From: an uncultured Saprospiraceae bacterium
GTDB lineage: Bacteria > Bacteroidota > Bacteroidia > Chitinophagales > Saprospiraceae
Assembly (NCBI GenBank): GCA_937951615.1
Contig: CALFBH010000096.1
Location: forward strand, 1-64,000
DNA length: 64,000 bases
Reading direction: 5' to 3'
How positions within the stretch are numbered: the first letter of the stretch is position 1; each line of letters opens with the position of its first letter. The notes under the pieces are model-generated. The model made no database searches. It saw only the letters and a list, made by a program, of their open reading frames with translations, and was not told the DNA's origin. This document shows positions 35,502 through 44,412 of this stretch, piece by piece. A program made the position numbers and the translations under genes.

Positions 35502-38030
35502 ATGAAAAACTTACTGATTACCCTGCTTTTAATGATTCCATTACTACAATTAAATGCTCAATGCTATGAACTCGTTTGGCAGGACGAGTTTGACGGCGCA
35601 GCAATTGACGGCGCAAAATGGAGCTACCAAAATGGCGGTTGGAACGGCTCAAATGTCCAAAATTGCTACGATCCCGCGAATGCTACCGTTTCCAATGGCT
35701 CACTTTTTATAGCATCCAAATACGAACCGGGCTTCGACTGTTTTGGAACACCTGTTGATTTTACTTCCGGTTTTATACAAACAAAAAACAGAATAGACTG
35801 GACTTTTGGCCGCTTTGAAGCACGGGTGAAACTGGCTGCATCCAATAGTACCTGGCCAGCTTTTTGGATGAGTCCGCAAAATTCGGTTTACGGCAGTTGG
35901 CCGCAAAGTGGCGAAATCGACATCTTTGAAGTCAAAGGACACGATATGAGCAAATCTTATGGAAATGCACATTGGGGCAATAGCCCCGGAGACAAACAGC
36001 AGGAAAAAAAGACCTATAATTTTCCCGCTGGAAATGGCGCAGACAACTGGCATGTCTATGCTGTAGAATGGCAGCTCGGACAACTGGACTTTTACATTGA
36101 TGGGAATCATTATGGAACGATTAATGATTTTGACGAACCCAATGCCACCACCCATCCCGGCCCTTTTGATATTGGTTTTTACCTGCGCCTGAATGTGGCG
36201 GTCGGCGGCAACTACCTTACTGCTCCCTGGAATGATGCCAACAACGGCATCAATCAATTACCGGCTGCTATGGAAGTGGACTGGGTTCGGGTCTATCAGG
36301 ATTTGGGCAATTGCCCGCCAGCAGAGTGCCAACTGGTAGAAAACGGGAATTTTGATAATGACATGAATGCTTGGAGCCTTTTTGAATATGGTTCGGCTAC
36401 CGGAAATTTATCCCTTACGGGGAATGGCTACGCAAAAATTGATGTTATAAACCCTGGCACGAGCAGTTGGCATCTCGCCTTACGTCAAACGGGTTTGTTT
36501 TTGGAAACTGGCAAAACTTACCAGATTAGTATGAAGGCTTATGCGGACGCAGTGCGTAGCTGCCCGATTATTATACATAAAACTGATGGTTCACAATACG
36601 CTTATACTGGTCAGTCATTGACGACAAGTCCTACGGTGTATCAGTATCAATTTACTATGAATGATGCAACAGATGTTAATGCAGTATTCAGCCTAAATGC
36701 CGGCAACGATTCGCCCGATGTATATGTGGACAATATCAGCATCACAGAAGTTGCAGCAGGCACAGTATGTGACGACGGAGACGCCTGTACAGGCAATGAT
36801 GTCTATGATAATGCCTGCAATTGTGAAGGTGTTTATGAGGATGCAGATGCCGACGGATATTGTATAGGAGAAGACCCAGACGACAATGACGTCTGCAATC
36901 CCGATTTATGTGATTTAGGAAATTGTGAAACTTTGCAAAACTGGAATTTTGATAATGGAACAGCAGATTGGAGTATTTTTGAATATGGTGTTGCGGACGG
37001 CAATTTATCCATCCAGCCCAATGGAACGGCTAAAATTGATGTATTGACGGCAGGAACTACTGATTGGCATTTGGCTTTACGCCAAACAGGGCTTTTATTA
37101 GAAACAGGGAAAACGTATAAAATCAGACTGAAGGCCTATGCAGATGCTGCGCGTAGTGCTTCGATTATTATGAGTAAACAGGATGGGACTCAATATGCTA
37201 ATCTTGCACAGGCTTTCACCACGACACCAACGGTCTATGAAAGCCAGTTTACGGTGAATGACGTGACGAATCCCAATGCTGTCTTTAACTTGAATGTTGG
37301 CTCATCTACTATAGATGTTTATGTGAGTGATGTAAGTTTGTCGGAAGTTTTCTGTGATAATGAACAGGGGTTCATTAGCTGTGATTTGGATGTTTTTCTG
37401 GAAGGTACTTATGATGCTGTGACGGGATTGATGAGAAGCCAATTGCAAGAATATGGATTATTGCCAATGGAACAACCTTATAATACCTTGCCCTGGAACT
37501 ATGCAGGAACAGAAAATGTTGCTGCGCATCCGGCAGGAGCTGTTGATTGGGTCTTGGTGTCTTTTCGCGAATCTCTGACTGCCGATACTGAAGTTGAAAG
37601 GGTGGCTGCTACAGTGTTGGAGGATGGAAGTATTTTTCCCAATATAGAAATATCTGCTCTAAACGGAATCAATTCATTATACATCGTGATAGAACATCGA
37701 AACCATCTGCCAGTTATGTCGGCACAAGCGGTCAATATTATTGATAATGTATTGACCTATGATTTTCGGAATACGGAGGGGTATGCTTTGGCAGTTGGTG
37801 CAGGACAAAAGCAGGTGGGAAATAATTGGTGTATGTTTGCAGGGAATGTTGACCACTCCAATCCGCTCGGACATGATATAAGCGGAGCAGACATCGGGGC
37901 CTGGCAAAGTGAAAATGGTCTGTTTAACGATTATATTGACAGTGATTTTAATCTTGATGGCGATGTAAACGGAGGGGATAAGTCGAAATGGCGTCCTAAT
38001 AATGGAATATCATCTTCAGTGCCAAGATAA
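35502..38030 (+). CDS. Secreted GH16 beta-glucanase with two CBM-like modules
   Basis: This is a likely endo-beta-1,3- or 1,3-1,4-glucanase (laminarinase-type) acting outside the cell. The 842-residue protein has a signal peptide (1-20) and a GH16 domain (about 22-267) with the catalytic motif GEIDIFE: nucleophile Glu138, Asp140 and acid/base Glu143. Two similar beta-sandwich modules of CBM4/9 type follow (about 275-415 and 475-615). They are separated by a Cys/Asp-rich, calcium-binding thrombospondin-3-like linker (CDDGDACTGNDVYDNACNC). The last 220 residues form a further module ending in a dockerin-like loop, DFNLDGDVNGGDKSKW, then SSVPR. No standard type A T9SS domain is present; the end module may serve sorting (inference). 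Confidence 0.92.
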   Translation: MKNLLITLLLMIPLLQLNAQCYELVWQDEFDGAAIDGAKWSYQNGGWNGSNVQNCYDPANATVSNGSLFIASKYEPGFDCFGTPVDFTSGFIQTKNRIDWTFGRFEARVKLAASNSTWPAFWMSPQNSVYGSWPQSGEIDIFEVKGHDMSKSYGNAHWGNSPGDKQQEKKTYNFPAGNGADNWHVYAVEWQLGQLDFYIDGNHYGTINDFDEPNATTHPGPFDIGFYLRLNVAVGGNYLTAPWNDANNGINQLPAAMEVDWVRVYQDLGNCPPAECQLVENGNFDNDMNAWSLFEYGSATGNLSLTGNGYAKIDVINPGTSSWHLALRQTGLFLETGKTYQISMKAYADAVRSCPIIIHKTDGSQYAYTGQSLTTSPTVYQYQFTMNDATDVNAVFSLNAGNDSPDVYVDNISITEVAAGTVCDDGDACTGNDVYDNACNCEGVYEDADADGYCIGEDPDDNDVCNPDLCDLGNCETLQNWNFDNGTADWSIFEYGVADGNLSIQPNGTAKIDVLTAGTTDWHLALRQTGLLLETGKTYKIRLKAYADAARSASIIMSKQDGTQYANLAQAFTTTPTVYESQFTVNDVTNPNAVFNLNVGSSTIDVYVSDVSLSEVFCDNEQGFISCDLDVFLEGTYDAVTGLMRSQLQEYGLLPMEQPYNTLPWNYAGTENVAAHPAGAVDWVLVSFRESLTADTEVERVAATVLEDGSIFPNIEISALNGINSLYIVIEHRNHLPVMSAQAVNIIDNVLTYDFRNTEGYALAVGAGQKQVGNNWCMFAGNVDHSNPLGHDISGADIGAWQSENGLFNDYIDSDFNLDGDVNGGDKSKWRPNNGISSSVPR

Positions 38031-38059
38031 AAAAAGGGCAGGTCGCAAGCGACCTGCCC
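38031..38059 (-). terminator. Terminator of the Lys/Pro-rich protein gene
   Basis: Perfect 11-base arms (gggcaggtcgc / gcgacctgccc, two-base loop) are followed on the minus strand by a run of seven T. It serves the minus-strand gene ending at 38104 and probably also blocks transcription from the GH16 gene. Confidence 0.8.
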
Positions 38060-38103
38060 GTAAGAGGATTGTTTATATATACTTGTGGTATATTCGGAAT
38101 ACC

Positions 38104-38889
38104 TTATTTATTTTCAGATAAAATGCTGGTGCTTTTGCCTATTTTTTTATCCTGAATCAATAATTCTTTTTCCATTGCTGCTACTTTCTGCTCTGCCTTA
38201 AGGATTCTTTCCTCTTTAGCTTTTACTTCAGCAGAGTTAGGATTAGCTGCTTTTTCTCTGGCAACTTTTGCTTTCGCAATTTTGATTTTTTGTTTCATCG
38301 TCTGTACACGATCCTTTGAAGCACTAACAGAACCTTTTGCTTTTAGTGTTTTGCTGTGAGCAGCTTTTACCTTTGGATGCTCTTTGTATTTGCCATGTGC
38401 ATGACCTTTACCAGGATGTGGCTTAGTTAAACCAGGAGCTTTAACTTTACGGTCACCTTCTGGACGTACAGCAGGACGAGTAGGACGCTCTACTGGGCGT
38501 ACATTGGCTTTTTCACCCTTTACGGCTGGTTTGCTTGGTTTTACCAATTCCACTTTTCCAGGTTTTGCCTGAACTTTACCAGGCTTGACCAATGAAGGTC
38601 TTTCGCCTTTTACAGCTGGTCTTGTTGTTTGTACAGGGCGGCTTTGCGGTCTCAGTACTTTACCTTTTGCTGGTCTGCTTTCAAGCGTTGCTTTGTCGGC
38701 AGCCTGTAAAGTAGCTTTACCTTTAGTTGCTTTCAATGTTGCTTTTTCTGCTTTTTTGATTTCTTTTAATTCTTGCTTTTCAGCCTTCTTGGCTTTTCCT
38801 TGTCCCTGTGCAAAAGCTGTTTGTGTAAACAGGCACAAAGCAAAAAAGCTGAGGGTCATCGTTATTAAATTTAATTTCACGTTTTTCAT
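38104..38889 (-). CDS. Secreted Lys/Ala/Pro-rich low-complexity protein
   Basis: This 261-residue protein has a signal peptide (about 1-28, ending AFAQ). It then has a strongly basic region of imperfect short repeats (forms of RPAVKGE, KPGKV and RPERPTRP), a His/Lys-rich segment (KPHPGKGHAHGKYKEHPK) and a C-terminal helical, coiled-coil-like stretch with many Lys, Glu and Ala (about 195-255). No catalytic domain is evident. The charge and repeats suggest binding to an acidic polymer such as DNA, exopolysaccharide or lipopolysaccharide. It lies upstream of a terminator and downstream of a small lipoprotein gene on the same strand. Confidence 0.8.
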   Translation of the reverse strand: MKNVKLNLITMTLSFFALCLFTQTAFAQGQGKAKKAEKQELKEIKKAEKATLKATKGKATLQAADKATLESRPAKGKVLRPQSRPVQTTRPAVKGERPSLVKPGKVQAKPGKVELVKPSKPAVKGEKANVRPVERPTRPAVRPEGDRKVKAPGLTKPHPGKGHAHGKYKEHPKVKAAHSKTLKAKGSVSASKDRVQTMKQKIKIAKAKVAREKAANPNSAEVKAKEERILKAEQKVAAMEKELLIQDKKIGKSTSILSENK

Positions 38890-38954
38890 ACTATTAATTT
38901 TTTAGTGCAATTAGTTAATTGGTTATAAATTTAGGTCGATGGTCGCTTTATTTT

Positions 38955-39179
38955 TTAAAAGTCAAGTAGATCATCTACTTCCTCTTCTGTTTGCTGAACT
39001 TTAGTTTCTACCGCTTTGATGACTTTGTCCATTTCTGTACTGATAGAATCTACGGTTGAAATAACTTCCTGTTCTGTTGGTTCTTGAACGGTGCTTCCAC
39101 CGCTATTGTTACCACAAGCATGTAAAAATGATGCCAAAACAAAAAAAACTCCGAGAAAGAGTAGGTTTTTAATTTTCAT
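38955..39179 (-). CDS. Small lipoprotein
   Basis: This 74-residue precursor has a lipoprotein signal peptide with lipobox LHAC (Cys22), followed by NNSGGSTVQEPTEQE and an acidic helical tail of about 40 residues (spaced Val, Ile and Met suggest a coiled coil). The mature part is only about 53 residues. It is a short structural lipoprotein of unknown role, 65 bases upstream of the secreted basic protein. The opposite charges of the two products make an interaction conceivable, though this is speculative. Confidence 0.75.
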   Translation of the reverse strand: MKIKNLLFLGVFFVLASFLHACGNNSGGSTVQEPTEQEVISTVDSISTEMDKVIKAVETKVQQTEEEVDDLLDF

Positions 39180-39249
39180 AATAATTGATTTTTGAAATGA
39201 TTTTTATTTTTAATTGTTTGAAAATGAATAAACTACAGCGCGTAGTGTT

Positions 39250-39960
39250 TTAAAATATTTTCCGCTTAAACAGTAAAACCAGCACAAATATAAAGAATAA
39301 ATGAAGTCCTAGGGCAAGTAATAAGTACAATGCGAAAGGTTTGCCCGTGCCGATAGCATTAGTAAATTGATAAGACCAGTGTGTAGGAATGATGCCGAAT
39401 AAATTTCCCCAGCCCGGCTGAATGAAAAATGCAGCAATGGGCAGCAATAATATACCATTGATGCCTTTAAAAACAGTCAGTCCTTCTATTTTATTAGTTG
39501 CAATAAGAGCAGTCAACAAAATGATAATCGGCACAGGAAGCGCGAACAAGAAAGCAATCAGAAAAGTCTGCCACCAAAATAAATCAATTGGCGCAGCAAA
39601 TTGTAAGATGACAAAAATCATCATCAGCGTCAGCAAAAACGGAAATAAGATACGATAAGCTAAGTACATATAGGAGGGCAGTGGCGTGACGCGAATAGCA
39701 GTCAGCATATCTTCATCCTTTTCATCTAAGGCAACACTGCCAAAAACATAACCCATGACCGTCGCGGTTTGTATACCAACGAAGCCCAATATCAGCGCGT
39801 AGTATTCAATAATAATCGGAAAACGAAGAGCAAGGGCAGGAACACCGTATTTCAAGACTAAAAAATTGAGTAAGGGAATCAGCAATAGCAGCACAATCAA
39901 AATCTGTTCCCGCATGATGAGGCGAAAATCATTGAAGCTCAGTGTGAGTAGTTTTTTCAT
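39250..39960 (-). CDS. ABC-2 type exporter permease (second subunit)
   Basis: This 236-residue inner-membrane protein has six predicted helices and the ABC-2 permease pattern, including the segment MGYVFGSVALDEKDEDMLTAIRVTPLPSYMYLAYRI before helix 3. It is the third gene of an operon with an ATP-binding subunit and another permease, 68 bases after the latter. Together they form a heteromeric exporter; drug, lipid or peptide substrates are all possible. Confidence 0.85.
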   Translation of the reverse strand: MKKLLTLSFNDFRLIMREQILIVLLLLIPLLNFLVLKYGVPALALRFPIIIEYYALILGFVGIQTATVMGYVFGSVALDEKDEDMLTAIRVTPLPSYMYLAYRILFPFLLTLMMIFVILQFAAPIDLFWWQTFLIAFLFALPVPIIILLTALIATNKIEGLTVFKGINGILLLPIAAFFIQPGWGNLFGIIPTHWSYQFTNAIGTGKPFALYLLLALGLHLFFIFVLVLLFKRKIF

Positions 39961-40028
39961 TTTTAACTGATTGTGTTGTCGTGTTGATGTGCTTTTTAGA
40001 CTGACGACTGCGGTCTGACGACCGACGA

Positions 40029-40718
40029 CTATTCAGTAAGACGAGGAAATACCCGTTTGGCTACGATATAATTTCCCATTAACCACAGTAAAAGATAAAC
40101 AATACCATAAATAATTTTCCAGGTCTCTATTTCGGCGAAAGCCGCCTCCAATAAACACAACGTAGCCTGTGAAGGAATGAGATAAAGCGGCAAAAAATCA
40201 TCCGTGAGTCCTAGAAAATTGATGATGGGAAAACCCATTGGTATAGTATAAATTCCGAGTTTGATAATGTAGGCATTCAACGTTTTTGCATTGGACACCA
40301 AATTGAAACCAAAGAACACAAAAACCAGAGAAGACAGCACCACCGCCAGTACAAACCACAGATAATTGAACCGCCAGCCATGCCCGACAATCGCCATAAG
40401 CAATGTGAAAGGCAAAATGATGAGCGTCAGCGCAATGGCTTTTGACCAAAGGTATTGAGCAGGTTTCATCGGCGTCAACACCAATGCTTCGAGTGTATTG
40501 GAAGACTTTTCAAACAAGACCAGTGCGCCGATAAAAGTCATACCCAGAATCACCGGATCATTTAAAACCAGAATGATGAGTAGTTTGTCTATATTTTCAA
40601 AAGGCAGCAGATAGAAAAGCCCAATATACAGCAAAGTCACAAAAAACATCACCGAAACAATCTGGTAACGCAACTGAAGGATAAGCTCCCATTTTATAGC
40701 CTGAAATAACTGCTTCAT
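40029..40718 (-). CDS. ABC-2 type exporter permease (first subunit)
   Basis: This 229-residue permease has six hydrophobic segments. ALVLFEKSSNTLEALVLTPMKPAQYLWSKAIALT matches the same loop as in the partner permease, so the two are distant paralogues. Its ATG overlaps the stop of the ATPase gene by four bases, showing translational coupling. Confidence 0.86.
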   Translation of the reverse strand: MKQLFQAIKWELILQLRYQIVSVMFFVTLLYIGLFYLLPFENIDKLLIILVLNDPVILGMTFIGALVLFEKSSNTLEALVLTPMKPAQYLWSKAIALTLIILPFTLLMAIVGHGWRFNYLWFVLAVVLSSLVFVFFGFNLVSNAKTLNAYIIKLGIYTIPMGFPIINFLGLTDDFLPLYLIPSQATLCLLEAAFAEIETWKIIYGIVYLLLWLMGNYIVAKRVFPRLTE

Positions 40719-41575
40719 GATAGACTTTTACCGGTTACTTTGATAAAAACATCATTCAAGGTGGCTTCTTTGGAATGAATGGATTGTATGTCTTCTTTGC
40801 CCAATAAGGCGAGGAAATCTTGATTGTCAGCAAGACCATCCAATGGAAAATCCTGACTTAAAAATTTGCCCGTCAGGTACTCTGCATATTCCACGGCTAC
40901 TGTGCGCTCGCCGTGTATTAGTCGGAGCTGTTTGGGTGATTCGATGAGCGCGATTTTACCATCTATAATAAAGGCAACCTTGTCGCACAGCTCATCCGCA
41001 TCATACATATTATGGGTGGTGATAAAAATGGTTTTGCCCTGCTTTTGAAGGTCGAGAATAATACCTTTAATATTTTGTGCATTGACAGGATCGAGTCCGC
41101 CAGTCGGCTCATCGAAGAAAATAAGGTCGGGATCGTGCAATAGCGCACGGACAAAATTAAGTCGCATTTTCATGCCTTTAGAATAATCGCTGATTCGCTT
41201 ATTGGCATCTGCTTCCAGTCCGACGAGTTGCAGCAATTCCATCGGATCACGGGTTTTTCCATCGTATAAAGAAGCAAAAAAGCGAAGGTTCTCCAATGCC
41301 GTCAGCTTCGCATAATGATTTGGCAATTCAAAGCCCACGCCAATGTGTCGATAATAATCTGCTCCCCAAGTCCGCAAGTCTTTCCCGTGTACCTGAATCT
41401 CGCCCTCAAACTTTTTTAGCAGTCGGATGATGACTTTCTGCACCGTACTTTTTCCCGCACCACTAGGTCCCAGAAAACCAAAAATCTGCCCTTTTTCTAT
41501 GTTGAAATTAATATCCTTAACAGTCGGCTCGGTATTGCTAGGGTAAGTGAAGCTAAGGTTTTGAACGGTAATCAT
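40715..41575 (-). CDS. ABC exporter ATP-binding protein
   Basis: This 286-residue ATPase powers the two permeases that follow. It has Walker A GPSGAGKST (near residue 36), a Q-loop, the signature YSKGMKMRLNFVRAL in the degenerate form common in ABC-2 exporters, Walker B LIFFDEPTGGLD, and the H-loop His in FITTHNM. The last 80 residues are the C-terminal extension seen in drug and lipid exporter ATPases. The frame extends six codons further to 41593, but the ATG at 41575 (MITVQNLSF) gives the usual start. Confidence 0.93.
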   Translation of the reverse strand: MITVQNLSFTYPSNTEPTVKDINFNIEKGQIFGFLGPSGAGKSTVQKVIIRLLKKFEGEIQVHGKDLRTWGADYYRHIGVGFELPNHYAKLTALENLRFFASLYDGKTRDPMELLQLVGLEADANKRISDYSKGMKMRLNFVRALLHDPDLIFFDEPTGGLDPVNAQNIKGIILDLQKQGKTIFITTHNMYDADELCDKVAFIIDGKIALIESPKQLRLIHGERTVAVEYAEYLTGKFLSQDFPLDGLADNQDFLALLGKEDIQSIHSKEATLNDVFIKVTGKSLS

Positions 41576-41736
41576 AATTAAATTCAAATTCAAACGCCAA
41601 ATTCAAGTACAAAATATACATTTAACTTTCTGCAATGTAGTGATTTTGAATGGGAATTCAAATTTAATTTGGCGGGATGGGGCAGTGGCAGGAATAGAGC
41701 AGGCGGTTTTTGGTGACTTAAGAGACCGACTGGAAA

Positions 41737-41881
41737 TACCGTACTGACGACTTTAGCCGTCAAGTGAAATAGGCTCCCCCACCTGCTGTCGCAGTTCACT
41801 TCGTCATAAGTCCACTGGACTTATGGTTTTCTTGCAGGAAACTGCACTACGTTCATGACGGCTAAAGTCGTCGGTACGGTT
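41737..41881. mobile_element. MITE-like inverted-repeat element, copy 1
   Basis: This is an element of about 145 bases with 26-base terminal inverted repeats matching at 24 positions (core gacgactttagccgtc). Inside are a CCCCCACCTG segment and a perfect palindrome CATAAGTCC-ACT-GGACTTATG (41805-41825). A related element is at 56801-56940, and a 63-base one is inside the gene at 11526. It lies in the 320-base gap between the ABC operon and the next gene; no gene is seen there. Confidence 0.75.
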
Positions 41882-41895
41882 AAGTTACCTGTATT

Positions 41896-43056
41896 TTAGC
41901 GAGGCGTTTCGCCCAGTATTTCCTGCATTTTTGCTTTGTCGCGAATGACTTCATAATCCTCAAAGCCCCTGCGAACACCCTCTGCTCGCCAGTCAAAACT
42001 ATAATTTCCAGTGCCGCCATTGAGTTCTTTGACTTTGAATCCTGTGGCTGTTTTTTCGATAACTGCGAGTCCTTTTGCATTGGCGTCCAATGGCGTGAGT
42101 GTCACGGTCATGGTCGTGTGATTGAGTACCAACTCAAAATGCTCGGAAAATTGTATAGTAGCTTCGCCGTTGATAAGTTGGGCAGTACCCCGCTCATAGG
42201 CTGCGGCCTCTGGCCCTTCGATACAGGCATACCAGATTTCTTTGTCGGGGCGAGTGGGGTGATCCATGCGGAAGTTTTTTATATTGGCACAGACATTAAC
42301 ATTAGCGCATATATTGTCTGCATTTATAACACCGTCACCAGCACTATTAATAAGCATGTAAGCTTTACTAGTACCATTTGCATCATGAATATAAATCCTT
42401 CCGTGATTATCGTTAACTCCCGGATTTGCTCCTATGGAAATATTGTAATTCCCGTTTTCTCCAAATAGATGAAATGTTCCAGCACCGCTTCTGGCAAGAC
42501 TAGAAAAAAATTGCCCTCTTTGTTCACCATTTTCATCATATACAGACAATCTGCCATGGTTGGAATCTCCCTCAACTCCTGCATTTATATTGAGACTTCC
42601 ATTTGCTCCGTAGAAATAAATATTTTCCTGCCCATCTGAGGATTTAGTTTTTCCATTCCCCGCCACAGTAGCATAAGGCACAGCCATAATCTGCTGCGTG
42701 CCGACATTAGTCCAAGTTCCACCTTGAAATAAATCGACTTCTAGGAAGCGGTCCGCCGTCCGCCATTCTATATTGCTAAAATCGGTTGTGTTGACTGAGC
42801 CAATAATGAGGTTAAATAAGCCAAATTCATTAGTTGTTGCAATTTGCTGTTCTGTAAATAATTCTGTTCCTGTTGCACTACCATCAAGGACTTTGAACCT
42901 GATATTCACGTCATCATTAACGATAAGTTCTCCAGCAGTATCTCTGGCTACTGCCTGATAATTAATGCCCATCGGCATCTGCCCAATGCCAGGAACTTGT
43001 GCATAACTGCTAATGATAATTAGCATAGCAAAAAGTGTTGTGATTATATTTTTCAT
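41896..43056 (-). CDS. Secreted tail-fibre-like surface protein, paralogue A
   Basis: This 386-residue protein has a signal peptide (about 1-19). Its N-terminal domain is common in Bacteroidota surface proteins (MGINYQAVARDTAGELI, then RFKVLDGSATGTELFTEQ, and IMAVPYATVAGNGK). A central region follows (about 140-245) made of short beta repeats with Gly and Asn (FYGANGSLNI, LFGENGNYNI). The C-terminal domain resembles phage tail-fibre ends (FRMDHPTRPDKEIWYACIEGPEAAAYERGTAQL). It probably forms a trimeric fibre at the surface; ligand unknown. It is 71 bases downstream of a close paralogue on the same strand. Ends are conserved between the two and the centre differs. Confidence 0.8.
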   Translation of the reverse strand: MKNIITTLFAMLIIISSYAQVPGIGQMPMGINYQAVARDTAGELIVNDDVNIRFKVLDGSATGTELFTEQQIATTNEFGLFNLIIGSVNTTDFSNIEWRTADRFLEVDLFQGGTWTNVGTQQIMAVPYATVAGNGKTKSSDGQENIYFYGANGSLNINAGVEGDSNHGRLSVYDENGEQRGQFFSSLARSGAGTFHLFGENGNYNISIGANPGVNDNHGRIYIHDANGTSKAYMLINSAGDGVINADNICANVNVCANIKNFRMDHPTRPDKEIWYACIEGPEAAAYERGTAQLINGEATIQFSEHFELVLNHTTMTVTLTPLDANAKGLAVIEKTATGFKVKELNGGTGNYSFDWRAEGVRRGFEDYEVIRDKAKMQEILGETPR

Positions 43057-43098
43057 GCTTGTTTTGTTTTTATAGCTTCCAATCTATTTTCTACTTAG

Positions 43099-43133
43099 TT
43101 ATTCAATATTCTTCTGTTCGATATTCGTTATTC
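43099..43133. repeat. Short dispersed repeat between paralogues
   Basis: A 35-base sequence (cores attcaatattctt and gttcgatattcg) recurs in inverted orientation at 45758-45797 (cgaatatcgagcag, gaatattgaat) with a few changes. The end of this copy is adjacent to the stop of paralogue B. Confidence 0.5.
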
Positions 43134-44279
43134 TTTAGGTGTTTCGCCCAGCATTTTTTGCATTTCGGCTTTGTCGCGGATAACTTCAAAGTCTTCATAA
43201 CCTTTACGGACGCATTTGGATTCCCAGTCGAAACTGTAGTTGCCTGTTCCATTGAAAAGCTCTTTTACTGTAAAGCCCTTATCTGTTTTTTCAAACGCTG
43301 CCAGACCTTTTGAACTTGCATCATTGGGTGTTAGGATAACCGTCATAGTAGCTGGATTAGCAACTAACTCAAAATGCTCGGAAAATTGTATCGTGACTTC
43401 GCCGTTGATGAGTTGGGCAGTACCACGCTCGTAAGCTGCCGCTTCTGGTCCTTCGATACAGGCGTACCAGATTTCTTTGTCGGGGCGGGTAGGGTGATCC
43501 ATGCGGAAGTTTTTTATATTGGCACAGACAACTCCATTTGCACATATATCTCCAGTAGTATTAATAAAACCAACATTACCTGCATTAACTCCTAAGTTAA
43601 TTTTTTGTGTACCATCAGTACCATGTATCGTTAGTCTTCCATAATTTCCACCTGCACTATTAAAGCCTAAGATTACATTATTGTTCCCATTATTGCCTTT
43701 CAAAACTAATTCTCCTGCGCCGTTATTTGATGATAGAAGCCCTTTAGTTACTCCATTCTCATCTCTAAAAGACATTCCTCCATCATTTAAACTGGTTCTG
43801 CCCACTATTGCATTTAAATTGCCATTTTCGCCATAGAAATTCATGCTTTCAAAACCATTTACATTTACACTCTTCCCATTCCCCGCCACAGTAGCATAAG
43901 GCACAGCCAGAATTTGCTGTGTACCTATTTCTTGCCAACTGTTACTTTCAAATAATTCAACTTTAAGAAAACGGTCACCAGTACGCCATTCTATATTACT
44001 GAAATTCGTTGTATTGATTGAGCCAATAATGGCATTAAACAAACCAAACTGATTAGTGCTTGTTACGTGTTGTTCTTCAAATAATTCTGTTCCGGTAGCA
44101 CTTCCATCAAGGATTTTAAATCTAATGCTAACTTGTCCATTTTCTATGATTGCACCACTTGCATCTCTGGCTACTGCCTGATAATTAATGCCCATCGGTA
44201 CTTGTCCGATGCCAGGAACCTGCGCATATAAGCTGATGCTGAGTATTGCGATAAAAAGAGTTGTGATTATATTTTTCAT
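43128..44279 (-). CDS. Secreted tail-fibre-like surface protein, paralogue B
   Basis: This 383-residue protein has the same layout as paralogue A: signal peptide, MGINYQAVARDASGAII domain, Gly/Asn-rich beta repeats in the middle (NFYGENGNLNAIVG, LKGNNGNNNVILG) and a tail-fibre-like end (CIEGPEAAAYERGTAQLING). Both proteins end with the related sequence VIRDKAEMQKMLGETPK. The coding DNA of the C-terminal domain (about 43380-43530) is very similar to that of paralogue A, while the central region is clearly different. This suggests recent duplication with diversification, or gene conversion at the ends. It has no T9SS sorting domain. Confidence 0.8.
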   Translation of the reverse strand: MKNIITTLFIAILSISLYAQVPGIGQVPMGINYQAVARDASGAIIENGQVSIRFKILDGSATGTELFEEQHVTSTNQFGLFNAIIGSINTTNFSNIEWRTGDRFLKVELFESNSWQEIGTQQILAVPYATVAGNGKSVNVNGFESMNFYGENGNLNAIVGRTSLNDGGMSFRDENGVTKGLLSSNNGAGELVLKGNNGNNNVILGFNSAGGNYGRLTIHGTDGTQKINLGVNAGNVGFINTTGDICANGVVCANIKNFRMDHPTRPDKEIWYACIEGPEAAAYERGTAQLINGEVTIQFSEHFELVANPATMTVILTPNDASSKGLAAFEKTDKGFTVKELFNGTGNYSFDWESKCVRKGYEDFEVIRDKAEMQKMLGETPKE

Positions 44280-44412
44280 TTGTTTTTGTTTTTATAATTC
44301 TGAAAAATTGCCTGCGCTCGCCCTTTATATTCCCGGAAGGGAAACCCTGCCCTTTGTTTAGTAAAATCGTCTTATGTGGGCGGATAGGGGCGTGTAAGGA
44401 AAGCCTGTACAT

